Below are positions 48,801 through 59,909 of a DNA stretch of 64,000 nucleotides, piece by piece. Position 1 is the first letter of the stretch; the number at the start of each line of letters is the position of its first letter. Made by a program: the position numbers and the translations under genes. This DNA comes from Amaranthus tricolor. Taxonomy: Eukaryota > Streptophyta > Magnoliopsida > Caryophyllales > Amaranthaceae. The stretch is from NCBI RefSeq assembly GCF_026212465.1, contig NC_080053.1, forward strand, positions 8,311,054-8,375,053. The letters are read 5' to 3'. The notes beneath the pieces are model-generated. The model searched no databases, was not told where the DNA came from, and saw only the letters and a list, made by a program, of their open reading frames with translations.

Positions 48801-51800
48801 AAGCATAAAAATCCAGAAAATCGCAACTTAGCACGTAACTTCTAGCATATGAACATTATTTTCGATTCTAACCACTTCAAAACATTAATATATACCAAGT
48901 AGTGTTGTGTTCCAAGTTTCGTGTAATACAAACCAAGTTTGAGCTACTTTATGCGCGAATGTCAAAAAAAGCTTACAAACCCATAAAATCGCAAATTAGC
49001 ACGTAATTTCTTGCATATGACCATTAATTTCAATTCTAACCACTTGAACACATTAATATATACCAAATAGAGTTGTGTGCCAAGTTTCGTGCAAAACAAA
49101 TCAAGTTTGAGCTACTTTATGCGCGTAAGTCCAAAAAAAGCTTAAAAACCCATAAAATCGCAACTTAGCACGTAATTTCTAACATATGACTACTATTTCA
49201 ATTCTAACACCTTCAACACAATAATATATAACAAATAGTGTTGTGTGCCAAGTTTCGTGCAAAACAAATGAGGTTTGAGGTACTTTTTACACGAAAGTCC
49301 AAAAAATCTTAAAAACCCTTAAAATCGTAACTTAGCACGTAATTCTAGCATATGACTATTATTTTCAATTCTATAAACTTCCATGCAATAATGTATAACA
49401 AGTAGTGTTGTGTGCCAAGTTTCGTGCAAAATAAACTAATTTTGAACAACTTTATGCGCAAAAGTCAAAAAAAAGTTTAAAAACCCATAAAATCGCAACA
49501 TAGCACGTAATTTCTAGCATATGACCATTATATTCAATTCTAACCACTTCAACACATTAATATATACCAAATAGTGTTGTGTGCCATGTTTCGTGCAAAA
49601 CAAACCAAGTTTAAGATACTTTATGCTTGAAAGTCCAAAAAAGCTTAAAAATCCATAAAATCGCAACTTAGCACGTAATTTCTAGCATATGACTATTATT
49701 TTCAATTCTAACCACTTCAACACAATAATATATACCAATTAGTGTTGTGTGCCAAGTTTCGTTCAAAATAAACCAAGTTTATGCTACTTTGTGCAAGAAA
49801 GTCCAAAAAAAGTTTAAAAACCCATAAAATTGCAACTTAGCAGGTAATTTCTAGCATATGACCATTATTTTCAATTCTAACCACTTCAAAGGATTAATAT
49901 ATGCCAAATAGTGTTGTGTGCCAAGTTTCGTGTAAAACAAACCAAGTTTGAACCACTTTATACGCGAAAGTCCTAAAAAAGCTTAAAAACCCATAAAATC
50001 ATAACTTAGCACGTAATATCTTGCATATGACTATTATTTTCAATTCTAAACACTTCAACGCAATAATGTATACCAAGTAGTGTTGTTTGCCAAGTTTCGT
50101 GCAAAATAAACTAAGTTTGAGTTACTTTATGCGCGAAATTCAAAAAAAAAGCTTAAAAACCCATAAAATCGCAACTTAGCACGTAATTTGTAGCGTATGA
50201 CTATTATATTCAATTCTAACCACTTCAACGCAATAATATATACCAAGTAGTGTTATGTGCCAAGTTTCGCGCAACATAAACAAAGTTTGAGTTACATTAT
50301 GCACGAAAGTCCAAAAAAAGCTTAAAAACCCATAAAATCGCAACTTAGAACGTAATTTCTAACATATGACTATTAATTTCAATTCTAACTAATTCATCTC
50401 AATAATATATACCAAAGAGTGTTGTGTGCCAAGTTTCGTGCAAAACAAACGAAGTTCGACCTATGTTATACGCGAAAGTCAAAAAAAAGCTTAAAAACCC
50501 ATAAAATCGCAACTTTGCACGTAACTTCTGGCATATGACAATTATTTTAAATTCTAAACACTTAAACGCAATAATATACACCAAGTAAGGTTGTGTGCCA
50601 AGTTCCGTGCAAAACAAACCAAGTTTCAGCGACTTTATGCGCGAAAGTCCAAAAAGCGCTTAAAATCCATAAAATCGCAACTTAGCAAGTAATTTTTATC
50701 ATATGACTATTATTTTCAATTCTGACCACTTCTAAATAATAATATATACCAAACAGTGTTGTGCGCCAAGTTTCGTGCAAAACAAACCAAGTTTGAGCTA
50801 CTTTATGCACGAACGTCCAGAAAAAGCTTTAAAACGCATAAAATCGCAACTTAGAACGTAATTTCTAACATATGACAATTATTTTCAATTCTAAACACTT
50901 CAACGCAATAATATATACCAAATAGTATTGTATGCCAAGTTTCGTGCTAAACAAACCATGTTTGAGCTACTTGATGCGCGAAAGTCCAAAAAAATGCTTA
51001 AAAACCCATAAAATCGCAACTTAGCACGTAATATTAAGCGTATGACCATTATTTTAAATTCTAACCACTTCAACACAACAATATATACCAAATAGTATTG
51101 CGTGCCAAGTTTCGTGCAAAACAAACCAAGTTAAAGCTACTTTATGCGCGAAAGTGCAATAAGAGCTTAAAAACCTATAAAATTGCAACTTAGCACGTAA
51201 CATCTAGCATTTGGAAATTATTTTAAATTCTAACCACTTCAACACAAAAATATATACCAAATAGTGTTGTGTGCCAAGTTTCGTGCAAAACAAACCAAGT
51301 TTGAGCTATTTTATGCGCGAAAGTCCAAAAAAAGAATAAAAACTCATAAAATCGCAACTTTGCACGTACTTTCTAACATTTGACTATTATTTTCATATCT
51401 AAATACATCAATGGAATAATATATACCAAGTAGTATTGTGTGCCAAGTTTTGTGCAAAATAAAAAGTTTGAGCAACTTTATGCGCGAAAGTACAAAAAAT
51501 GCTTAAAAACCTATAAAATCACAACATAAAACGTAATTTCTAGCATATGACTATTTTTTTCAATTCTAAACACTTCAACGAAATAATATATACCAAATAG
51601 TATTGTGTGCCAAGTTTCGTGCAAAACAAACCAAGTTAGAGCTACTTTATGCGCGAAAGTCAAAAAAATGCTTAAAAACCTATAAAATAGCAACTTAACA
51701 CGTAATTTCTAGCATATGACTACTATTTTCAATTCTAAACTCTTCAACACAATAATATATTCCAAATAGTATTGTGTGCCAAGTTTCGTGCAAAACAAAC

Positions 51801-52925
51801 CAAGTTTGAGCTACGTGATGCGCGAAAGTCCAAAAAAATGCTTAAAATGCTATAAAATCGCAACTTAACACGTAATTTCTAGCATATGACTATTATTTTC
51901 AATTCTAAACACTTCAACGCAATAATATATACAAAATAGTATTGTGTGGCAAGTTTCGTGCTAAACAAACCAAGTTTATACTACTTTATGCACGAAAGTC
52001 CAAAAAAATTTTAAAAACCCATAAAATTGCAACTTAACACGTAATTTCTAGCATATGACAATTATTTTCAATTCTAAACACTTCAACGCAATGACATATC
52101 CCAAGTAGTGTTGTCTGCGAAGTTTCGTACAAAACAAACAAAGTTTGAGCTACTTTATGTACGAAAGTCCAAAAAATGCTAAAAAACCTATAAAATCGCA
52201 ATTTAATAGGTAATTTCTAGCATATGACTATTATTTTCAATTCTAAACACTTCAACGCAATAATATATACCAAATAGTATTGTGTGCCAAGTTTCGTGCA
52301 AAACAAACCAAGTTTGAGCTACTTTATGCGCGAAAGTCCAAAAGAAGCTTAAAAACTCATATAATCGCAACTTAGCACATAATTTCTAACATTTGACCAT
52401 TATTTTCAACTCTAACCACTTCAACACAATAATATATACCAAATAGTGTTGTGTTCCAAGTGTTGTGCAAAACAAAACAAGTTTGAGCTACTTTATGTGC
52501 GAAAGTCTAAAAGGAGCTTAAAAACCCATAAAATCGCAACTTAGTAAGTAATTTCTAGCATATGACTATTTTTTTAAATTCTAAGCGCTTCAACGTAATA
52601 ATATATACCAAATAGTGTTGTGTGCCAAGTTTCGTGCAAAAAAAACTAAGTTTGAGCTACTTTATGCGCGAAGGTCCAAAAATGCTTAAAAACCCATAAA
52701 ATCGCAACTTAGCAAGTAATTTTTAGCATATGACTATTATTTTCAATTCTAACTACTTCAACACAATAATATATACCAAATAGTGTTGTGTGCCATGTTT
52801 CGTGCAAAACAAGCTAAGTTTGAGCAACGTTATGCGCAAAAGTCAAAAAAATGCTTAAAAACCTATAAAATCGCAACTTAACACGTAATTTCTAGCATAT
52901 GACTATTATTTTCAATTCTAAACAA
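39861..52925. repeat. Divergent monomeric part of the satellite array
   Basis: About 77 monomers without long-range periodicity that I can see. There are local irregularities: an ~18-bp insertion near 40780 (GTGTGTTGTTTTGTGCTGTG), a short duplication of TTAGCACGTAATTTC at 41738-41755, a ~50-bp deletion near 44665, the same ~22-bp deletion in two adjacent monomers (about 47020 and 47170), and a monomer cut to under half at about 47965. Confidence 0.9.
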
Positions 52926-52940
52926 TAACAAAGAATTAAA

Positions 52941-53275
52941 ATGAAGGAAACCTCATGTTTCACTTCAGCAAGAACTAACAATTTCAATTCCTACCAAAAG
53001 AACACTTCCCATTCCTATTCTAAAGCCCCTTCGCAAGATTCAAAAGCTTTGAAAAACAATCATTTAAAGCAGCCCCTTAGCGTCCCCAATACACCCAAAA
53101 CAAACACCAATTCATTCACACTTAGGAGATGTTTTAAGTGTCAAGGCCTAGGAACATATTTCTTCTAAATGCCCAAACCGAAAAATGGTGAACTTGGTTG
53201 AGTTTGAAGAACTACTGGTCAAGATATATCAAGGAGAAAACGGGGAGGATTTCGTTGACAATGAAGAACTTGATT
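52941..53275 (+). pseudogene. Gypsy gag C-terminus with zinc knuckle
   Basis: A Ser/Asn/Lys-rich stretch leads to CFKCQGLG. One extra base near 53151 shifts the frame so that the remaining His and Cys of the CCHC knuckle (...SSKCP) lie in the neighbouring frame. The nucleic-acid-binding end of gag is thus recognisable but broken. A TAG follows near 53274. Confidence 0.8.
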
Positions 53276-53293
53276 AGGAAATGATATATCCAG

Positions 53294-53653
53294 ATGAAGG
53301 AGAACTACTGGTCATGCAGAGAGCTCTTAGTGGGGTCAAAGCTAAAGATTTATTCGCTTATTATTGATGGAGGAAGTTGCTCTAATATCGCTTCAAAGAC
53401 TTTGGTTGACATGTTTAATCTCACAACCACTCCACACCCCGAGCCATACAAGATTCAATGGTTGAATCAAAACAACGGTATTCCTGTAAAGTCTCAAGTT
53501 TTACTATCGTTTTCAATAGGAAATATTTATAAGGAGAGTCTCTTATGTGATGTTATACCTATGGATGCTTGTCATGTTTTATTAGGTAGACCGTGGCAGT
53601 ATGATAGGAAAGTTATGCATGATGGTTTTAAAAACACACATACTTTTGTTTAA
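53294..53653 (+). pseudogene. Gypsy retropepsin (protease) domain
   Basis: LIIDGGSCSNIASKTLVDMF carries the D-x-G-S active-site region of retropepsins (LIDGGS in plant gypsy), followed by CDVIPMDACHVLLGRPWQYD, the conserved (I/L)LGRPW motif. The frame is open over 119 residues. This enzyme normally releases gag and pol products; here it lacks intact flanking frames. Confidence 0.88.
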
Positions 53654-53770
53654 AATAACAAAAAGATAATTTTAGCACCATATGCACCTAACGCTAATTC
53701 TAAATTACAAGCAACTTTAACTAATTTTCATTCTTTAATTCCTATACTTAAAAGTTAACAACATGACTTT

Positions 53771-54580
53771 ATGGAAAGAAAAGAATTGTTATTGTTAAAT
53801 GAACAAACCAAAACTGTATTGCATGATCACCCTTTGATTGAACCTTTGCTTGATGAATTTGCATATGTTTTTCCTAATGAAATACCAAATGGACTTCCAC
53901 CTAAAAGGGATATACAGCATAAAATTGATTTCATTCCCGATTCCTCATTACCTAACAAACCAGCCTATAGGACTAATCCTAAGAAAACCGAAGAAATTAG
54001 GAGACAAGTTGATGATTTGTTAGCTAAAGGTTTTATTAGAGAATCCATAAGTCATTGTGCCGTTCCTACTTTACTTGTGCCTAAAAAGAATGGAGAAATG
54101 AGGATGTATGTGGATAGTAGAGCCATCAATAGAATCACAATCAAGTATAGATTTCCCGTACCTAGACTTAATGATTTGTTGATGATCTATATGGTCCTAA
54201 AGTTTTGTCTAAGATTGACCTTAGGAGTGGATATCACCAAGTTAGAATCCATGAGGGGGCTGAGTGGAAAACCACATTTAAGACTAAGGAAGGACTTTAT
54301 GAAAGGTTAGGTATGCCCTTTCGTTTATCTAATGCACCTTCAACCTTTATGAGACTTATGAACCAAATCTTGAAGCCTTTCTTAGGTCACTTTGTAGTGG
54401 TTTATTTTGATGATATTTTGGTGTATAGTCAAAGTGAAGATGAACATGTTGATCATTTACGTCAAGTGTTTAGTGTGCTAGCTAAGGAGAATTTATATGG
54501 TAACTTGGAGAAATGTTAATTCTTTTCGGAGTCAGTTAAGTTTCTTGGGTTTATTATGTCAATTGAGGGGATAAAAGCGG
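53771..54580 (+). pseudogene. Gypsy reverse transcriptase domain
   Basis: Motifs in two overlapping frames: GLPPKRDIQHKIDFIPDSSL, VPKKNGEMRMYVDSRAINRI, then (shifted near 54195) [38 protein letters not shown] and the catalytic [11 protein letters not shown] (YxDD). A stop at 54517-54519 (after [10 protein letters not shown]) precedes FLGFIMS. The domain copied element RNA into DNA. The frameshift near 54200 and the stop abolish it. Confidence 0.93.
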
Positions 54581-54659
54581 ATGAAAAGAAAGTTGAAGCT
54601 ATTAGAGACTGGCCTATTCCTACCACCATTCACTAAGTTAGATCATTTCATGGTTTAGT

Positions 54660-55190
54660 TTTTTTTTTTATAGGAGGTTTGTCCCAAACTTTAGTTCAAT
54701 CATGGCCCCTATCACTGAACTCACAAAACTTAAGACTTTTAAGTGGAATTCTAAAGCACAAGTAGCCTTTGACACCATCAAAAACAAACTTACCACCGCA
54801 CCTGTTCTAGCTTTGCCTAATTTTGATGATATTTTTGAAGTAGAGTGTGATGCATCTAGGTAGGTATTGGAGGTGTCCTTACTCAAAACAACAAACCCCT
54901 TGCTTACTTTAATGAGAAGCTCAATGATGCTAAGAGGAAATACTCAACTTATGATAAGGAGTTTTATGCTATCATTAGATGTTTAGAGCATTGGAGACAC
55001 TACTTGATTGCCAAAGAATTTGTGTTACATTCTGACCGTGAGGCCTTAAAGTTCATTCTAAGCCAACACAAACTTCAATCTAGACATGCTAAGTGGGTCG
55101 AGTTCCTACAAACCTTTCATTTCACCATTAAACACAAAGCGGGTAAACTAAACACCGGAGCTGATGCTTTATCTAGAAGATATTTTCTTT
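54660..55190 (+). pseudogene. Gypsy RNase H domain
   Basis: [20 protein letters not shown] (first catalytic Asp region), a broken stretch from a stop/frameshift near 54862, then YSTYDKEFYAI-like sequence in another frame and, from 55004, KEFVLHSDREALKFILSQ ending GKLNTGADALSRR. The latter are the RNase H connection and D-ALSR end motif. At least two frame breaks. Confidence 0.88.
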
Positions 55191-55199
55191 TGAGTACTT

Positions 55200-56595
55200 T
55201 GAATACTAAGGTTGTTCGGATGGAATTGTTAAAAGAATGTTATATTGATGATGTTGATTTTGGAGAAATATTTGAAAAATGTCATAACAAACATCAACGA
55301 CTTTTTTACATCTTTCAAGGATGTCTCTTTCGAGGTAATCGATTATGTGTGCCTAGACATAGTGTTAGGGAGACCTTAATTAAAAAATATCATGAGGAAG
55401 GACTTTGAGGACTTTTGGGGAAGAAAAGACCATAGCTTTAGTGATTGAGACCTTTTATTGGCCCAAACTCGCTAAAGATGTCATTCATATTATTAAGAGG
55501 TGTGTGCAATGCCTAAAAGCCAAAGCTCACAAAACGTCTCAAGGTCTTTACCAACCTCTACCTACACGACAAAACCTATGGGAAGATGTGAGCTTAGACT
55601 TCATAACCGGAATTCCTAGAGCCTCTAACAATAAGGATTCCATTATGGTTTTTGTTGATAGGTTTTCTAAGATGGCCTATTTCATTGCTTGTCATACTAC
55701 ACATGATGCCGTTAACATTGCTAATCTTTATTATAAAGAAATAGTAAGACTACATGGGATAGCAAGAAGTATGGTAAGTGATAGAGATTCAAAGTTTCTT
55801 AGTCATTTTTGGCTTACTTTGTGGAGAAAAATGGGAACAAAGCTTAACTTTAGTAGTTCTAGCCACCCCCAAACTGATGGTCAAACCGAAGTAACCAATA
55901 GGATCATAGGAACCTTGTTGTGTGCCCTCATTACTAAGAATCCTAAACAATGGGAGCAATTGCTACCACATGCTGAATTTGCTTATAATCGTGTTCCTAG
56001 CAAGACCACCGGGTTTTCTCCTTTCTTTGTGGTTTATGCCCTCAATCCATTAACCCATATAGATCTTATGCCTTTTCCTACACCTTTGAAGTTTAGTCAT
56101 GATGCCGAGTCTAGAGCCAATGAGATTCAAAAGGTGCATAAGCAAGTTGTGGAAAGGATTGAGAAAATGAATGTGAAGGTTAAGGAAGGAGTGGATCAAA
56201 AGAGAAAAGAAGTGATTTTTAAAGAAGGCGACTTAGTATGGATTTACTTGAGAAAGGATAGGTTTCCCACACAAAGGAAATCAAAGTTAATTGCTAGAAT
56301 TGATGGACCGTTCGAAATTTTGGGAAAAGTAAATGACAATGCTTACAAACTAGAGCTACCTAGTAGCTATGGTGTGTCTTCTACTTTAAATGTTGCAGAT
56401 TTGATTGCTTTTCATGAGGAGGACATGTTAGCAAGCTTGAGGTCAAGCTTTCCTAAACAAGGGGAGGATGATGTAGGATCACCTACATCTAATTCTCATG
56501 AGCTAGCTAGGATCAATACAATGATACATCAAACGGAAGATGTTCAAATTCAAAGTCTGAATGTCAAGACCTTTAATTTCGTAGTCACGAACTAA
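55200..56595 (+). pseudogene. Gypsy integrase (zinc finger, DDE core, C-terminal domain)
   Basis: The HHCC finger (HEEG...ETFYWPKLAKDV.. C-x2-C in RCVQCLKAK) has an in-frame TGA at 55406-55408. After it a 396-residue open frame holds the core: D in SLDFITGIPR, D in MVSDRDSKFLSHFW and E in HPQTDGQTEVTNR, the full DDE triad. The C-terminal part (EGDLVWIYLRKDRFPTQRKS, DGPFEIL) follows, and the frame ends at 56593-56595. No chromodomain is seen. Apart from the TGA this is the best preserved part of the element. Confidence 0.93.
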
Positions 56596-57420
56596 GTCTT
56601 CATTAATTTGAGTCTTTTATTTCGTTTCAAATATTTGAGTCCTTTAGAAATGATTAAGCCAGGTTTAGGATCAAGCTTAATCATGTCTCATGTTTAGTTA
56701 GTTGAGTTGTAATTTTCTTTTAAGTCTAGTATTTATTTTTGCCTCAAATGGGTTCAAAATTTACAAAGCGTGCGAAGCAAGAATCGAAGCAAAACATTCA
56801 GTCATAAAATCAACAAAATGGCTGAAAATCATCAAGGATATTTGAAGATTATTGAAGGACATTTGCAAATCAAGTCAAATCAAGCCAATCACTTTATTTC
56901 AAAATATCCTCTAGATTTCAAAATATAGCTGTTGGAGACTTGCTTTTATCCACTAGATTTAAAAATATAGCTGTTGGGAGCTTGCTTTTGTGTAATATTC
57001 AGATTTTTCTTGCAAATTGTAATCTTTGGTAGCTGAATTCTTTGGTATAAATAGGTTACTTGCTCTCTTGTAATTCATTCACTTCCATTACATCTTTAAT
57101 ACAAACAACCTTTGAGCATTTCTTGTTCTTTCTTTCCAATTTATTTTTAAATTTGAGTAGTTGAAAGTAAGTTGAAGTTCTTTTGCTTTTCATTCTTTTG
57201 GCTAAAGATTGAATGTGTTCTTAGGAGCCCATAACTTTAATTTCGTGGTGAATTCTGTATCGAAATTAAACCTTTGATTCAGTCATTTTTAAGTTGTTCA
57301 ATCAACATATCTTTCTTAATTTTCCTTGTTTCAAACCACAAAAATCACAAAACAATTCCATTACAATAGAAACTAATCAGCCTTATTTATTGAATTCGAA
57401 ACTTCAAAATACAAACGTGA
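56596..57420 (+). mobile_element. Probable 3' LTR of the gypsy element
   Basis: The non-coding sequence after integrase contains a TATA box (TATAAATA, 57046-57053), a T-rich R-like leader (CTCTTGTAATTCATTCAC) and a purine-rich tract before it (AAGGGGAGGATGATG at 56459-56473). An imperfect duplication (ATCC(T/A)CTAGATTTC/AAAATATAGCTGTTG) lies at 56907-56970. The LTR borders cannot be fixed because the 5' LTR is missing. Confidence 0.55.
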
Positions 57421-57439
57421 GTTTATATTTTGGTTCTTG

Positions 57440-58240
57440 TTTAATACATAGCCAACCTGTATCACCTTAGTCCATGTGCTTTGGAAGCTATACTAAAGGA
57501 TATGGACTATAAACCAATAGTTCGTACTTTCCATCTCCTTTAGAAGGTATAAACTTAGCTTAATTGACTAAAAATAACACAGATTTAACCTAGACAGGTT
57601 GAATAATGGTCTATCCTTTACAAGAGATAATATTAACTTTTCCCTGCCTTGGCCTTTTAGTCCAAACTTATTAGCTTAAGAGACCTAGCTCTTTTAGAGG
57701 TGCAAGACTTTAAGGACCATGTTTGTCTATATAGCATTTGGAACAAACTCGTAAGGGTATTTGATAATCTTCCTTAAGAGTATTCACCCAAGTATTATAA
57801 GCCTTAAAGTTATTTTAGTTACTTTCTTAAAGAGGTGCTTTGTCCACGAATGGCAAATCATTATGTTTGGTATCTAAAACATTCTTATCAGGGTATTTTA
57901 GTTTCTTTCCTGATCAATGTTGACCCAAGTACTATAAGCCAGAATTATTGCTGTCACTTGGCTTTTAAGAAAATCTCTATCACTTTAACTTATTTAATTA
58001 GTAATGAAAATCTATTTGGCCTGATGCCATTATTGGTTAACGTTCAAGACTTTAGGGTCTCTCTGACTGAAAATTTTTAGTTTTTAAGGTTAAGGTACTA
58101 AGCTTTACTTTCCTGGTTACTCTTTCGGATAACACCCAGGTTTATCAGGCTCTTTCTTATTTGAAAACTTAAGTTTTCCGATTGAGGCTAGGTTTTATTT
58201 GCCTGGTCTATCTTTTAGGTAACATCTAGTTATTTCGAAT
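57440..58240. repeat. Imperfectly repetitive non-coding block, probably 3' region of a Tat-like element
   Basis: Phrases recur with variation: CCCAAGTATTATAAGCC at 57787 and CCCAAGTACTATAAGCC at 57925 (138 bp apart), and CCTGGTTACTCTTTCGGATAACACC near 58113 compared with CCTGGTCTATCTTTTAGGTAACATC near 58202. The same phrase (GACTGGTTCCTCTAATGAATAACATC) occurs at 63498 beyond the inserted element. No genes. Confidence 0.5.
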
Positions 58241-59845
58241 TTTTGATGTGCACATTTTTGGAGCACGTTTACAACCGCATTATAGTGTCAAGTCTTGCGA
58301 TTTTAGATTGATTTTATACACTTCACGCATGATTTTACCTTGCTCTTGTCTTCGACGTGTTTTGAGTTTGTTTCAAGTGTTTTCGAAGATTTTAAGGTCG
58401 ATTGCGTTGAGTTTGAGGCTTAGACACTATCATCGATGTTTAAGTGCGCATATCGGAGCTTTGGCACACATTCCAAGTCATTACCAAAGATCCCACAAAG
58501 TTCAAAAGCCATTAGACTCTTCAACGAAGTTGTAAAACAAGGATCAAAGCCCCATTCGATCGAATCTATGCTCTATTTGGGGGAATGAATGGGTAGCAAC
58601 TCAAAGTAAAGACTTAATCTCTCTAGAAAGGGCGAATGGACCCCTATTCGAGCGAATTACATACAATTAAGGAAAATGGGATTCTTGTTCGGGCAAATGA
58701 ATACGCAAAGCTCAAAGTAACACTTAAGATTCACTGTTTTGGCCGAATCAAGCTCCATTCGAGCGAATGGCCTTGCATTCGGTCGAATGGACCCCTAGAC
58801 TGCGTGTTTTGTTTTATTCGCAAGCCTTCTTTTGTGGATTATTTTTAGGGCTTCTTTGCCTTATGCTTTAGGGCTATAAATACGCTAATTTCTATACATA
58901 ACCCTATGCCTACTTTGAGAGTTCATTCCCTCAACTTAGAATATCAAATCTTTATTGCTTTCATTTCATTAATGCCGTAGTTTTAAATTTAGGCTTTCCC
59001 TTTATTGCTTTCTTTTACATGCTAGTATTTATTTGCAAGCTTTGTATTAGGATTCAGATTATTTACTTTTAAGTACCTTCGTTTATGTAAGTTTTCATTC
59101 CTTTATGCTTTTATTGTCATTTAATGCGTTCATTTATGGTTGTTTGATTTTATTGCCTTCTTTATTGCTCTTGTTCATCATTCATTGCATTGATAAAATA
59201 GCTGTTAGTTTCATTTATTGCTCTCTCTATTGCTTTCTTACTATCTACATTCAAGTTTTTCATGTTTCCATTAATGGCTTTGTTTATTACTTTTCCTCTA
59301 GTTATTTCTAGTATGTATGAGTAGTTCTTTTAGGGGTTTGATTAGTGAAACCCTAGGATTGGTCTTGTTCTTCATGTGTAGGGTTAGGGTTTGAGATTGT
59401 TGATGATTGGTTGATGGATATTCGATGTGAATCTTGTCCTGCCGCTCCTTATGAGCCATAGGGCGATTATAGGTTGTTCGTGTGATTTATATGGTCACAA
59501 AGTTTCTCTCATGATCTAGATTGTCTTGATTGATTGTTGTGCAATTTCCCTTGACCTGGCTTATCATGTGTTCATATCGACCTTTCTAGGGTGGATCTAA
59601 TCCATCCCCGCTAGACTTTCATTAGTTATCATCATTTTAGTCTTGCTATACTATCTTGTCATTAGTGTAGTCCAATACCTAACATTTCATATAATCTCCC
59701 TACATTAAGTCTAAAGTCTTCTAAGTCTAGTCCTTGTGGTTCGATACCCTCTACCGCTATACTATGTGTAGTGTCTAGGAAGTTTATAAATATTATTTGC
59801 ATAGCTTGGCCTTTAGTTAACAACAGATAAAGCCGGTTATGAAAA
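58241..59845 (+). mobile_element. 5' LTR-like region of an Athila/Tat-type gypsy element
   Basis: Bounded on the right by a tRNA-Asp-type primer site (59846) and tentatively on the left by TGATGTGCACATTTTTGG. It contains a TATA box (TATAAATA, 58875-58882) and, upstream of it, a cluster of ATTCGAGCGAAT-type motifs in both orientations (58550-58800). About 1.6 kb is typical of Athila/Tat LTRs. Open frames here show no homology. Confidence 0.6.
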
Positions 59846-59863
59846 TGGCGTCGTTTTCGGGGA
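59846..59863 (+). other. Primer-binding site, tRNA-Asp type (diverged)
   Basis: TGGCGTCGTTTTCGGGGA differs at three positions from TGGCGCCGTTGCCGGGGA, the complement of the tRNA-Asp 3' end used by plant Athila/Tat elements. Confidence 0.8.
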
Positions 59864-59909
59864 CAAGGCGTTCATATCGACCTTTGTTTTTGTTCATTGT
59901 TTAATAATC

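Larger units (their letters stand above)
27155..52925. repeat. Satellite DNA array, ~169-bp monomer, about 152 copies
   Basis: Monomers can be phased at AAAATCGCAACTTAGCACGT (for example 27183, 27352, 27521, 27690: exact 169-bp steps) and continue head-to-tail in one orientation to 52925. Each contains conserved blocks TTTCTAGCATATGA, CCAAATAGTGTTGTGTGCCA, AGTTTCGTGCAAAACAAACC and TTATGCGCGAAAGTCC. 169 bp is in the usual size range of plant centromeric or heterochromatic satellites (about 150-180 bp), but location cannot be told from the sequence. Because 169 = 3x56+1, open frames of 70-110 codons on the minus strand recur by chance and are not genes. Left edge abuts a CACTA end, right edge a gypsy gag. 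Confidence 0.97.
52926..56595 (+). mobile_element. 5'-truncated Ty3/gypsy retrotransposon, gag-pol remnant
   Basis: Domains in order: end of gag with CCHC knuckle, protease, reverse transcriptase, RNase H, integrase. The order (integrase last) is the Ty3/gypsy signature. The 5' LTR and most of gag are missing: the satellite monomer breaks off at CAATTCTAAACA and gag begins within a few bases. Several frameshifts and stops make the element inactive. The integrase tail (DGPFEIL...NDNAYKLELPSSYGVSST, then LNVADL) resembles a common plant gypsy lineage. Confidence 0.93.

Noticed and set aside
28540..51693. Recurring 60-111-codon open frames on the minus strand (starting MLKWLE.. or MFCTKLG..)
   Set aside because: They are translations of the 169-bp satellite. 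The same frames reappear at HOR spacing (30394, 34284, 38168) and monomer length is not a multiple of three. No start context or family motif.
27155..52925. Regularly spaced repeats resembling a giant CRISPR array
   Set aside because: There are no unique spacers: the entire 169-bp unit is repeated head-to-tail, and the context is a plant nuclear genome.
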